Positions 9,470-18,373 of a stretch of 64,000 nt of DNA are shown here, piece after piece (the first letter of the stretch is position 1; the number at the start of each line of letters is the position of its first letter). The position numbers were made by a program, and so were the translations under genes. This stretch comes from Sediminicoccus rosea. Lineage in GTDB: Bacteria; Pseudomonadota; Alphaproteobacteria; Acetobacterales; Acetobacteraceae. The notes beneath the pieces were generated by a model, which had not been told where the DNA came from, ran no database searches, and saw only the letters and a program-made list of their open reading frames with translations. The stretch is from assembly GCF_033547095.1 (NCBI RefSeq), contig NZ_CP137852.1:1977501-2041500 (forward strand), read 5' to 3'.

Positions 9470-11440
9470 ATGTCCGAGACCCTCGTCATGACCCTGGCGA
9501 ACCTGGTGACGGAGGCGCAGCGCCTCACGGCGGCCGGTGAAGGGGCGGCCGCGAGCGGCCTTTACGCCGGCTGGATCGCGGCGAACCCCGCGAACCCGCA
9601 GCTCTACATCGCCCATTTCAACCATGCCTGCCTGCAGGGCGATCTGGGCGATGCGTCGGGGGCGCGGGAATCGCTCCAGGCCTGCCTCGCCCTCAACCCC
9701 GACTTCCTGCCGGCCAGCATCAACCTGGGCGGGCTGCTGGAGCGGGCGGGCCAGGTGCCGTTGGCGATCGAGCAGTGGCAGGGCGTGGCGCAGCGCGTCG
9801 TCGCCGTTACCGGGGCTGCCATCGCCTACAAGCTGACCGCGCTCAAGCAGATCGCCCGCGTCTTGAGCGAGCACCACAAGCCGGCCCTGGCCGAGGCGAC
9901 GCTGCGCCAATGCCTCGAGCTGCAGCCCGAGCAGCGTGACGTGATCGAGCAGTTCATGGCGTTGCGCCTCGCGCAATGCGCCTGGCCGGTGCTACCCCCC
10001 GGCGATGCGGCGGAGCGCCGGCGCCTGCTGCGCGGCACCAGCCCGCTCTCCATGCTGGCCTATACGGATGATCCCTGGCTGCATCTCGGTCTTGCCCACC
10101 ACTACGCCCGCTGCCTCGTCGATGAGTCGCGCGACCTCTCGGCGCATGACCGGCGGGATGCGCCGATCCTCCTGGAGGGGCGGCGGCTGCGCGTCGGCTA
10201 TCTCTCCTCCGACCTGCGGGACCACGCGATCGGCACCCTGATGGCCGAGGTGTTCGAGCTGCACGACCGTGGCCGCGTCGAAGTCACGGCCTATTACTGT
10301 GGCCCACCCTCCACCGCTCCGCTCCAGGCGCGGATCAAGGCGGCGGTGGAGCACTGGGTGGATATCCGCGAGATGACGGATGACGCGGCTGCGGCGCGCA
10401 TCGCGGCGGATGGCATCGACATCCTGGTGGATGTGAACGGCTACACGCGTGACGCCCGCACGGCGATCTTCGCGCGGCGGCCCGCGCCGGTGCAGGTGAA
10501 CTGGCTCGGCTATCCCGGCACGCTCGGCACGCCGTGGCACCACTACATCATCGCCGATGCCTGGATCATCCCGCCCGAGGCCGAGCCGCATTACTCCGAG
10601 CGCGTGCTGCGGCTGCCCTGCTACCAGCCCAATGACCGCAAGCGCGTCATCGCCGCCACGCCCAGCCGGGCGGCGGCGGGGCTGCCCGGGCAGGGCTTCG
10701 TCTTCTGCTGCTTCAACGCCTCGCAGAAGCTCTCCCGCTTCACGCTGGAGCGCTGGATGCAGATCCTGCTGGCCGTGCCGGGCAGCGTGCTCTGGCTGCT
10801 GGATTCGGGCGAGGAGATGCGCGCCAACCTGGCCGCCTTCGCGGCCGCGCGCGGCGTGGCGGAGGGGCGGATCGTGTTCGCGCCCAAGCTCAACAACCCC
10901 GAGCACCTCGCGCGCTACCGCCTGGCGGATCTCTTCCTCGATTCCGTGCCCTATGGCGCCCACACCACCGCGTCCGACGCGCTCTGGCTCGGCGTGCCGG
11001 TGCTGACGCTCTCGGGCCGCGGCTTTGCTTCGCGCGTCTGCGGCAGCCTGGTGCGTGCGGCGGGCCTGCCCGGCATGGTCTGCGCCACGCCCGACGAATA
11101 TGTCCGCCGCGCCATCGCCCTGGCGCAGGACCCGGTCGAGCTGGCCCGGCACCGGCGGACCCTCGCGGCGCGGCGGGACCGCTGCGACCTCTTCAACATG
11201 GAGAAGCTGGTGAAGCGGCTGGAGGCGCTGTTCCATCAGGCCGCGCGGACGCACCAGGCAGGCCGCACGCCGGTGCCCCGGCTCGACAACCTCGATTCCT
11301 ATCTCGAGATCGGCGCATCGCTCGATCACGAGGCCGAGGAGATGCTGGCCCTGCCTGACCCGGACGGCCTCTATCGCGCGCGCCTTGCGCGCCGCCATGC
11401 GGTGCGGCCGATGCCGCCGGATGGGCGCCTCTGGCCCTGA
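9470..11440 (+). CDS. SPINDLY/OGT-type glycosyltransferase (GT41) with TPR N-terminus
   Basis: 656 residues. Residues 1-170 or so are TPR-like helices; the C-terminal part is the O-GlcNAc-transferase domain: RLRVGYLSSDLRDHAIGTLM (near 240, with the His equivalent to the OGT active-site region), VNGYTRDARTAIFARRPAP, VQVNWLGYPGT, then NASQKLSRFTLERW (near 415, with the UDP-contacting Lys) and HTTASDALWLGVPVLT (near 497). Such enzymes move a sugar from a nucleotide donor to Ser/Thr of proteins. AGGAGG sits 6 nt before the ATG, 21 nt after the repeat-protein stop, so the two are almost surely co-transcribed. Its stop abuts the convergent gene's stop (TGATCA). Confidence 0.9.
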   Translation: MSETLVMTLANLVTEAQRLTAAGEGAAASGLYAGWIAANPANPQLYIAHFNHACLQGDLGDASGARESLQACLALNPDFLPASINLGGLLERAGQVPLAIEQWQGVAQRVVAVTGAAIAYKLTALKQIARVLSEHHKPALAEATLRQCLELQPEQRDVIEQFMALRLAQCAWPVLPPGDAAERRRLLRGTSPLSMLAYTDDPWLHLGLAHHYARCLVDESRDLSAHDRRDAPILLEGRRLRVGYLSSDLRDHAIGTLMAEVFELHDRGRVEVTAYYCGPPSTAPLQARIKAAVEHWVDIREMTDDAAAARIAADGIDILVDVNGYTRDARTAIFARRPAPVQVNWLGYPGTLGTPWHHYIIADAWIIPPEAEPHYSERVLRLPCYQPNDRKRVIAATPSRAAAGLPGQGFVFCCFNASQKLSRFTLERWMQILLAVPGSVLWLLDSGEEMRANLAAFAAARGVAEGRIVFAPKLNNPEHLARYRLADLFLDSVPYGAHTTASDALWLGVPVLTLSGRGFASRVCGSLVRAAGLPGMVCATPDEYVRRAIALAQDPVELARHRRTLAARRDRCDLFNMEKLVKRLEALFHQAARTHQAGRTPVPRLDNLDSYLEIGASLDHEAEEMLALPDPDGLYRARLARRHAVRPMPPDGRLWP

Positions 11441-13276
11441 TCAGTCGGCCGCCGGCAGGCTCGTCATGTCGAAGCCGTGGAAGAGCGAGAGGAAGAGGAA
11501 GGGGTTGGGCTGCCAGCGCGGATACATCACGTTGTTGATGTCCGCCGTGGTGTCGAACCAACCGAAGCGGGCGGTGCTGGCGTTCCAGCAGGCCTGCAGC
11601 CCGCATTGGTCGATCCAGCGGGTGACATGTGGCCCAGCGAGCGCCGCCTCCAGGTAACCCTGCAATCCGGCGAGGAAGGCGCGGGCGGGCGCGGTGGGGA
11701 AAGCCAGCAGCAGGTTGGCCGTGATGTGGCTGCCGAAGGCGATGCTGGCCTCGTTGCGGTTGAGCACGATGTCCGTTCCTGCGAAACGCGCCAGCAGCTC
11801 GCCGGCGCCACGCTGGAGCACCGCGTCAATGTCGGAGACGAGGACGGGCAGTTCCAGCTCCTCCAGGACGCGGCGCGCGATGGCGAAGCGCGTGCACTGG
11901 AAATGGGCCACGGGCAGGGCGCGTGGGCCATCGCTGTCATGGCATTGGGTGGTGACGGCGGCGGGGCAGAAGTCGTCGGCGCTGTAGAGGATGCGGGGAT
12001 CGGGCATCTCCATCAGCCGGATCAGCGCGGGAAGCTGCCGCGCGCCACCGATGACGTGCACCAGGATCACGCAGGGCAGGTCCGTGTTCCGCAGGATGGA
12101 GGCGAGATAGGCCCGGCCATAGAGGCGCAGATAGGCGGCATCCGCCGCCACGACGAAGGCGACCTTCGCATCGCGCGCCTGCCGGCGCAGCCCTGCCCAG
12201 CCGAGCGGCCGGCCCGCAGCACGGTGGAGCGCCGCAACGGGCAGTGGCGCGGCCTCCCGCCCCAGCAGCCGGGTGTCGGCCGCCTCCGACAGATGGCGGT
12301 AGTGCCGGGCCCAGTGTCGCGCCTCGCCCTCGGGAAGTGCGGTGGGTTCCACCATCCGCGCGGCGGCCACCAGGGCCTGGAGGGCGGCACGGCTCGCCTC
12401 GTCGAGCGGGCGCAGCAGATGGAGGCTGATGGCGCGATGCGCCTCATGCAGGCGGCGCAGCGGATGGATGGCGCCCTCCGGCGCGAGGGCGAGGCCGCTG
12501 CGCGCGGTGAGTTCCTGCGCCCGGTCCCCCGTGGCCTCGGCCTGCTCCAGGCGGATCAGGTTGGCGCCGACATGCCGGGGGTCGAGCGCCAGCAGGGCGG
12601 CCGCGAAGCGCGCCGCGCGCGCGCCCTGGCCGAGCTGCCGGTTGCAGGCCAGCGCCGCTTCCAGCACCGCCGGGTTGTCCGGCTGGAAGCGGGCGAGGGC
12701 GGCGGCCAGGCTCTCGGCGCGCGCCACGTCGCCCGCCGCGATGGCCTGGTTGAAGGCGGCCAGCGCCCCCGTGGCCGCGCGCTGCCCGGCCGCGTCGCCA
12801 TGGGCGAGGCCGAGCGCCTCGGCCCATTCGCCCATCTCCAGGAGGCGTTCGATCAGGGCGGCGCGGGCGGGCGGATGCGATGGCGCCAGCAGGCGCAGCA
12901 GGGCCAGCGCCTCGGCCGGCGGCAGCGCGGCGGCGCGGGCCTGGAGCGCGTTCGCGTCCTCGGCCGGAAGCGTGGCGGCGGGCAGGCGGCGGGCCAGCAG
13001 GGCGGTGCCGAGCGGTGCGAGCGCATAGCCCGCGCCGGCCAGCCGGGGCGCCAGGCCGGGCGGCAGGGGGGCGGTTCGCGGCCAGGCGATCCAGCGCGTG
13101 CCGAGATCCTCCTCCCGCAGCGCCGCGGGTTCACCCAGCCAGAGCAGGTCGGCCGGTGAACCGGCGGCGGCGGGCATCCGGGCCAGCCCGGGGGGCGCCG
13201 GGCCACGCAGCGCCACGCGGGGCGGGGCGTCCAGCATCGCCAGCAGCGGCGCGAAGGGGCAGGGGGGTTCGACCAT
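11441..13276 (-). CDS. Predicted glycosyltransferase with TPR-like N-terminal half
   Basis: 611 residues. The N-terminal 330 or so residues are Ala/Leu-rich helical pairs resembling TPRs. The C-terminal 280 look like a GT-A nucleotide-sugar transferase: KVAFVVAADAAYLRLYGRAY begins it, and the DxD-like metal motif in LPVLVSDIDAVLQR lies near residue 478. I cannot name the family or sugar. Start 13276 is preferred because GGAG lies 10 nt upstream; an in-frame ATG at 13297 has no such site. It converges on the OGT-like gene with no bases between stops. A role in the same glycosylation module is inferred from position. Confidence 0.68.
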   Translation of the reverse strand: MVEPPCPFAPLLAMLDAPPRVALRGPAPPGLARMPAAAGSPADLLWLGEPAALREEDLGTRWIAWPRTAPLPPGLAPRLAGAGYALAPLGTALLARRLPAATLPAEDANALQARAAALPPAEALALLRLLAPSHPPARAALIERLLEMGEWAEALGLAHGDAAGQRAATGALAAFNQAIAAGDVARAESLAAALARFQPDNPAVLEAALACNRQLGQGARAARFAAALLALDPRHVGANLIRLEQAEATGDRAQELTARSGLALAPEGAIHPLRRLHEAHRAISLHLLRPLDEASRAALQALVAAARMVEPTALPEGEARHWARHYRHLSEAADTRLLGREAAPLPVAALHRAAGRPLGWAGLRRQARDAKVAFVVAADAAYLRLYGRAYLASILRNTDLPCVILVHVIGGARQLPALIRLMEMPDPRILYSADDFCPAAVTTQCHDSDGPRALPVAHFQCTRFAIARRVLEELELPVLVSDIDAVLQRGAGELLARFAGTDIVLNRNEASIAFGSHITANLLLAFPTAPARAFLAGLQGYLEAALAGPHVTRWIDQCGLQACWNASTARFGWFDTTADINNVMYPRWQPNPFLFLSLFHGFDMTSLPAAD

Positions 13277-13387
13277 CCTGGTCAGTCTCCGGGGCATGCG
13301 CGCTGGAAGACTGACCGGGAGGCGTTAACGAAGCACGAAGGCCCCGCCGGCAAGGCTTTCTTTACCGCGGCCGCCTATGCTGGACGC

Positions 13388-13948
13388 ATGACCCATCGCC
13401 CGCCCCGCCTGCCTGCGCTTGGCCCCCTGGCATGGGGCGGGGCCGCGCTGCTGGCCTTCACTCTGGCCGCACGGCCGGCCATGGCGGCGCCCTGGGCGGG
13501 CTTCGCGCCCGAGGCGCTGGCCCTCGCCACGGGCGGCATCTGCTTCCTGGCGGGCATCCTCCTCGCCCTGCTCGCGCATCGCCGCCGCCCGCCGCCGCCG
13601 AGCCTGAGCGCGGCCGAGCTGGAGCAGATGCGCCGCTCTGTCACCGCCTTCGCCGGCACGTTGCGCGAAGGGACCGCGATGCTGCTGCAGCACCAGCGCG
13701 AGACGCTGGAGGCGGTGGAGCGGGTCGCGGCGCACAGCCAGCAGCTCATCGCGCTGATCGCCACGGCGGAGGAACGCAGCGCCAATGCCACCGCCCGCGC
13801 CGAGATCCTCGCCACGCGCGTGGCCCGCAGCGCGGCGGCCGAGGTGAAGGCGAGCGTGGAGAGCCTGACGGCCATCTCCGCCCGCATCGAATACCAGGCG
13901 CGCGGGCTGGAGGAGGCTATTCGCCCGGTTGGCGTTCGCGCAGCTTGA
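13388..13948 (+). CDS. Membrane protein with two hydrophobic segments and a coiled coil
   Basis: 186 residues, not recognised. A hydrophobic segment at about residues 14-33 ends in a signal-like AMAA, a second lies at 42-63, then a basic Pro-rich stretch (HRRRPPPPS) leads into a long Ala/Glu/Arg helix of about 110 residues likely to form a coiled coil. Topology suggests a cytoplasmic coiled-coil tail on an inner-membrane anchor. The C-terminal codons overlap the 3' end of the convergent LLM gene by 32 bp. No function is proposed. Confidence 0.6.
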   Translation: MTHRPPRLPALGPLAWGGAALLAFTLAARPAMAAPWAGFAPEALALATGGICFLAGILLALLAHRRRPPPPSLSAAELEQMRRSVTAFAGTLREGTAMLLQHQRETLEAVERVAAHSQQLIALIATAEERSANATARAEILATRVARSAAAEVKASVESLTAISARIEYQARGLEEAIRPVGVRAA

Positions 13949-15113
13949 GGCGCTCCATCTCCGGCACGGCCTGGCCGGCCGCGACGAAGGCCTGCTTCAG
14001 CGCCTGGAGATTGGGCGCGAAGATGCCCTCGCGATTCTGGTAGCACCATTCGCGGCTCTCGCTGGGCATGCGGAGTGAGCCCTGGAAGCGCGGCATTACC
14101 CAGCGGGCGAAGAGTTCGTAGCTGCGCAGCGTCTGCTCGCGATCCGCCCATTCATGGCTGCGGAACAGGATGCCCCCCGCACCGCCCTCGCTGAAGCCGA
14201 TCAGCCGCTCGATGCCCTTCGCCACCGTGTCGGGGCTGCCGACCAGGGTGGTGCCGGCCTTCAGGCCATCTCCCAGCGGGTCCTCGGTGCGGGTCGGCGG
14301 GCGGCCCAGCGTCTCGCCGAAATAGGTCTCGGTTTCCAGCCGCTCGCCCACGCGGCATTCGCGCATCGCGCGCTCGTCATCCTCGGCGCAATGCATGTTG
14401 ACGACGAGGCGCCAGTTCTTCCGGTCCATCGTCTGGCCGTGCTTCGCGGCCTCGGCCTCCGCCATGCGCCATTGCTCGGCGAGCTTCTGCGGCCCGCCGG
14501 GCAGGCCAGCGCCGAGCGAGATCAGGCCGAGCCCATGCTTGGCGGCGGCCAGCGCGCCTGAGGGCGTGGTGGAGGAGGCGACCGAGATCGGGAAGCGCGG
14601 ATAGGTGTAAGGCGCCAGATGCAGGCGCGCCTGGCGCAGCTCGAACCAGTCGGTCTTCATCGTCACCGGGCCGTCGCAGGCCAGCAGCCGCATGATGGCC
14701 TGGAGCGATTCCTCCATGCGCGGGCGCTGCGTGTGGGCCTCGATGCCCATCATGTAGGCGTCGCTCACCAGGGCACCCGGGCCGCAGCCCAGCATGACGC
14801 GGCCGCGCGTCATGTGGTCGAGCTGCACGAAACGCTGCGCTACCAGGAGCGGGTGGTGATAGGGCAGGCTGGTGACGCCGGAGCCGAGGCGGATGTGCTT
14901 GGTGCGCTCGGCGGCGGCGGCGATCATGATCTCCGGGCTCGCGATCGTCTCCCAGCCGGCGGAGTGGTGCTCGCCGATCCAGGCCTCGTCGAAGCCGAGC
15001 TGATCCAGCGCCACCAGCAGGTCGAGATCGCGGCCGAGCGCCAGGGTCGGATTGTCGCCGAGGCGGTGGAAGGGGGCGAGAAAAATGCCGAAATTCAGAC
15101 CAGCATGGGCCAT
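13917..15113 (-). CDS. LLM class flavin-dependent oxidoreductase
   Basis: 398 residues of the bacterial luciferase-like monooxygenase family, which uses reduced flavin and O2 to oxidise organic substrates. Typical elements are the N-terminal FGIFLAPFHRLGDNP, the EAWIGEHHSAGWE segment, RIRLGSGVTSLPYHHPL-like residues around 70 and LGCGPGALVSDAYMMG. The closest general resemblance is to limonene-monooxygenase-like members; the substrate cannot be told. The start at 15113 is supported by GAGGA 8-9 nt upstream. A DMT exporter lies just upstream in the same direction. Confidence 0.88.
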   Translation of the reverse strand: MAHAGLNFGIFLAPFHRLGDNPTLALGRDLDLLVALDQLGFDEAWIGEHHSAGWETIASPEIMIAAAAERTKHIRLGSGVTSLPYHHPLLVAQRFVQLDHMTRGRVMLGCGPGALVSDAYMMGIEAHTQRPRMEESLQAIMRLLACDGPVTMKTDWFELRQARLHLAPYTYPRFPISVASSTTPSGALAAAKHGLGLISLGAGLPGGPQKLAEQWRMAEAEAAKHGQTMDRKNWRLVVNMHCAEDDERAMRECRVGERLETETYFGETLGRPPTRTEDPLGDGLKAGTTLVGSPDTVAKGIERLIGFSEGGAGGILFRSHEWADREQTLRSYELFARWVMPRFQGSLRMPSESREWCYQNREGIFAPNLQALKQAFVAAGQAVPEMERLKLRERQPGE

Positions 15114-15153
15114 GGGAGGTTCCTCGTATGTTGGCCGGAGCGTGGCGCGGCGC

Positions 15154-16047
15154 TTACCGCTTGGCAACCACCAGGGCCACGCCGACGACGGCCACCGCCG
15201 TGCCCGCGATGGCGAGCCAGGCCATCTCGTCACCCAGCACCATCCAGGCGATGAAGGCGGCGAGCGGCGGCACCAGAAAGAAGACGGAGGAGGCGCGCGC
15301 CGCCTCGCCATGGCGCAGCATGGCGAAGAGGATCGAGAGCGAGATCAGCGAATTGACGAAGACCATGTAGCCGAGGCCGATGAAGAGCCCCGGCGCCCAG
15401 TCCACCACCATGGTCTCGGTCGCCCAGGCCACCGGAATGCTCGCCACCAGCGCCACGCTGCACATGACGAGATTGGCGGTGACGAGATGCGTGGGCCGGC
15501 CCGATTTGCGCTCCAGCAGGGCGCCGGCGGTCATGACCGAGAGCGCCAGCAGCGCGAAGCCGAGGCCGAGCCAGCCGCTCGCCGCGAAGCCGGAGCCGGA
15601 GGCGATGACCATGGCCGCCCCCAGCATGCCGAGCATGAGCCCGGCCCAGCCGCGCAGCCCCACCGGCGGGTCGCCCACCACGGCCGGCGCCAGCAGCGCG
15701 ACCAGCACAGGTTGCAGGCCGATCAGCAGCGCGATGGTGCCCGGCCCCATGCCATTCGCCATGGCGAGGTTCATGCAGGCGAAATAGGCGAACTGCACCA
15801 GCAGCCCCATGCGGACCAGGTGCATCAGCGTCGCCCGCTCCGGCCAGGCGGGGCGCAGGAGCAGCCAGAGTGGCAGTAGCACCGCCACCACCGTGGCATA
15901 GCGCATGACCTGCAGCGTCATCGGCTCGGCATGCGGCAGGCAGAGCTTGATGGCGGTGAAGCCGCCGGACCAGAGCGAGACGAAGAGGAAGGGCGCGGCC
16001 GTCAGCCAGGCCGGCCGCGCGCCCTTCTCGGAGATGGTTGGGCTCAA
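15154..16047 (-). CDS. EamA/DMT family transporter
   Basis: 297 residues with about ten hydrophobic helices and the EamA duplication (five plus five), e.g. LFVSLWSGGFTAIKLCLPHAEP in the first half and GYMVFVNSLISLSILFAMLRH in the second. Family members export small metabolites or amino acids. The start is a TTG within a TTGA overlap with the stop of the upstream beta-propeller gene, so the two are probably translationally coupled. Substrate unknown. Confidence 0.85.
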   Translation of the reverse strand: MSPTISEKGARPAWLTAAPFLFVSLWSGGFTAIKLCLPHAEPMTLQVMRYATVVAVLLPLWLLLRPAWPERATLMHLVRMGLLVQFAYFACMNLAMANGMGPGTIALLIGLQPVLVALLAPAVVGDPPVGLRGWAGLMLGMLGAAMVIASGSGFAASGWLGLGFALLALSVMTAGALLERKSGRPTHLVTANLVMCSVALVASIPVAWATETMVVDWAPGLFIGLGYMVFVNSLISLSILFAMLRHGEAARASSVFFLVPPLAAFIAWMVLGDEMAWLAIAGTAVAVVGVALVVAKR

Positions 16048-17192
16048 CGCTCCGCCGTGCGCAGCGCCGAAGGCCCGCCATCCACCGCGACGCGGCCGGG
16101 CAGCGGCGTGAGGCGCTGGCCGTCGAAGCCGAAGCCCTGGATCTCACGCTCGATCATGTTCTGGACATAGACGCGCGTGCCGTCGCCGTTGAAGGCGACG
16201 CCCTGGCCCCAGCTGCCCATCTCGGCCTCGGCCACGCGGACCAGCCGCCCATCCTCGATGCGGAGCATCACCAGCTTGCCGCGGCCATAGAGCGGGTGGT
16301 TGGTGGCGCGCGCCGAGCCGTTGATGACCACCACCGCCACATGCCGGTTGTCGGGGCTGACCTGGATGCCCTCCGGCGTCGGGCCCACGCTGATCGTGTC
16401 CGTCACGCGGAAGGGCTCGGCCGCGAGCGAGACGAGGCTCACCGTGTCGGCATCGCCGGAGACGCGGCCGAGATTGGCCACGGCGGCCCAGCGCCCGTCG
16501 CGCGTGATGCCGAAGCCATAGGGGCGGATGCCGACGGTGATGTCGCGGCCGGCGGGCGTCACGGTCTCGCCCTCCACGCGCAGCACGGTCACCATGAAAT
16601 CGCCGTCGCGGCTCACCAGGGCGAAGCGGCCATCGGGGGTGAACTGCACATGGCTGACGCCCGAGGCGGCGGGGCCCACGGTCACCGTGCCGACGGGGGC
16701 GAGCCGGCCATCGGCGATGCGGAAGACGCTGACCGTGCCCGCATTGCGGTTGGCGACCATCGCCAAGGTGCCCGCGCGGTTCACCGAGACGCCCGAGGCG
16801 CCGGCGCCGGCCTCCAGCACCTGCACCACGGCGGGCGGCGTGGCGCGCAGGTCGATCACCGAAAGCCGGTTGTCGGGGATGGTGCGCGCCGGATTGGCCG
16901 GATCCACCTTCTGCGCCGAGGCGACGAGGCCCAGCCGCTCATCCGGCGTCAGCGCGACCGAGGTGGGCGGCCCCACCACCGAATGCGGCGCCTGCACGGT
17001 CGCCACCACGCGCGGCGGGTGCTGGCCGAGGTCGAGGATGGTGACGTTGTCCGCCGGCGGGTTGGGCACGACGCGCACCGCACCGTTCTGCGACACCGCC
17101 TTGTTGTCATTGCCGGAGAGGGCGAGCTGCGCGAGGGCGGGGGTGGTGGCGAGCGACGCCGCGCAGAGGGCGGCGAGGGTGAGCTGCTTCAT
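16044..17192 (-). CDS. Secreted YncE-like beta-propeller protein
   Basis: 382 residues. Signal peptide MKQLTLAALCAASLATTPALA, then repeated propeller strands of the type GTLAMVANRNAGTVSVFRI, DGRFALVSRDGDFMVTVLRV and DNRHVAVVVINGSA, as in YncE/lactonase-type seven-bladed propellers of the periplasm. No catalytic residues are assignable. The start at 17192 is chosen because GAGGAGGA lies just upstream and it places the signal peptide at the N-terminus. It overlaps the downstream exporter gene by 4 nt. Confidence 0.82.
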   Translation of the reverse strand: MKQLTLAALCAASLATTPALAQLALSGNDNKAVSQNGAVRVVPNPPADNVTILDLGQHPPRVVATVQAPHSVVGPPTSVALTPDERLGLVASAQKVDPANPARTIPDNRLSVIDLRATPPAVVQVLEAGAGASGVSVNRAGTLAMVANRNAGTVSVFRIADGRLAPVGTVTVGPAASGVSHVQFTPDGRFALVSRDGDFMVTVLRVEGETVTPAGRDITVGIRPYGFGITRDGRWAAVANLGRVSGDADTVSLVSLAAEPFRVTDTISVGPTPEGIQVSPDNRHVAVVVINGSARATNHPLYGRGKLVMLRIEDGRLVRVAEAEMGSWGQGVAFNGDGTRVYVQNMIEREIQGFGFDGQRLTPLPGRVAVDGGPSALRTAER

Positions 17193-17289
17193 CTGTTCCT
17201 CCTCTGGGGTTTCTCGCCCCATGACGGGAGCCTAGGGCGGCGCGCTGCCCAGCGCCACTGCGCTTGACGCGGCCGGCGGGGGGAGGGGC

Positions 17290-18279
17290 ATGATGCGGCC
17301 CATGCCTCGCTTCGCCCTCCGCCTTGCAGCCCTCCTGCTCCTCGCCCTCGCGCGCCCCGCGCCGGCCAATGACAGCATGGCCGCGATCGGCATCGGCGGC
17401 CTCGCGCTGGTCCGCAGCGAGGCCGTCCGCCTCGACCGGCAGGAGCTTTTCATCAGCCGCGAGCGGGTGCGTGTCGAATACCTCTTCACCAACACCACCG
17501 ATCGCGACATCGAGACGCTGGTGGCCTTCCCCTTGCCGGACTTCACCCACAGCCCGGTGGAGCGCGTGCCGGATTACCGGCGGGAGCTGGATTTCCGCAC
17601 GGTGGTGGAAGGCCGGCCGGTGACCTATGAGCTGGTGCAGCGGGCGCATTTCAAGGGCCAGGACATCACCGAGCGCCTGCGTGCGCTGGGCCTGCCGCTG
17701 GTGGGTGGCGAGGAATTCGAGCGCCGCGTGAACGACCTGCCCGAGCCGCAGCGCGCCGCCCTGCTGCGCGAGGAGCTGGTGATCGGCGCCCTCGAGCAGG
17801 GCCGCACGAATATCGACGAGCCGCTCTGGACCGTCAGCACCAGCGTGACGCGCCGTCAGGTGTTTCCGGCCGGGCGCAGCCTCGCGGTTCAGCACAGCTA
17901 TGTGCCCTTCGCCGGTGGCTCGGTCGGTGGGCGGCTTGGGCCCGCGCGGCGCGCCTCGCCGGAATTCCAGGCATTGCGCGCCCGCTACTGCATGGAGGAC
18001 GGGTTCCTGGCCGCCTTCGACCGCCGCACGCGCCCCGCCGCGCGGGGCGCCGATTACGGCGAGATCTGGCTGCAATACCGGCTGACGCCCGGCGCCAACT
18101 GGGCGGGGCCGATCCGCGATTTCCGCCTCGTCGTGGACAAGGGCGACCCGGCCGCGATCGTCAGCTTCTGCGGCGAGGGCGTGCGCCGGCTGGATGCGCG
18201 CCGCTTCGAGATGCGCCGGACGGATTTCACGCCGACGCGCGACCTCGACATCCTCATCGTCGAGTTCGTCCGGCCCTGA
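17290..18279 (+). CDS. DUF4424 family secreted protein
   Basis: 329 residues with a cleavable signal peptide (hydrophobic run to ARPAPA, then NDSMAAIGIGGLAL). The start of the mature part and VRVEYLFTNTTDRDIETLV followed by AFPLPDF match the DUF4424 family of periplasmic proteins of unknown function. Two adjacent ATGs at 17290 and 17293 follow GGGAGGGG; the second has the better spacing. Its closest downstream gene is a TRAP binding protein 90 bp away; no functional link is evident. Confidence 0.78.
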   Translation: MMRPMPRFALRLAALLLLALARPAPANDSMAAIGIGGLALVRSEAVRLDRQELFISRERVRVEYLFTNTTDRDIETLVAFPLPDFTHSPVERVPDYRRELDFRTVVEGRPVTYELVQRAHFKGQDITERLRALGLPLVGGEEFERRVNDLPEPQRAALLREELVIGALEQGRTNIDEPLWTVSTSVTRRQVFPAGRSLAVQHSYVPFAGGSVGGRLGPARRASPEFQALRARYCMEDGFLAAFDRRTRPAARGADYGEIWLQYRLTPGANWAGPIRDFRLVVDKGDPAAIVSFCGEGVRRLDARRFEMRRTDFTPTRDLDILIVEFVRP

Positions 18280-18373
18280 GGCACCGCCCGGGGCGGGGCG
18301 AAAGCCCTTGAGCGGGGCCGGGGATCAGGGCAGAACGTGCGAAGGAAACATGCTCCAGGGAGGCCACAAGGCC

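Noticed and set aside
5294-9976. A 1560-residue antisense reading frame across the repeat gene, and other antisense frames of 200-1000 residues
   Set aside because: Because the octapeptide repeat is 24 bp (a multiple of 3), a stop-free antisense frame in one unit stays open through all. No SD or family match; Arg/Gln-rich shadow of the real gene.
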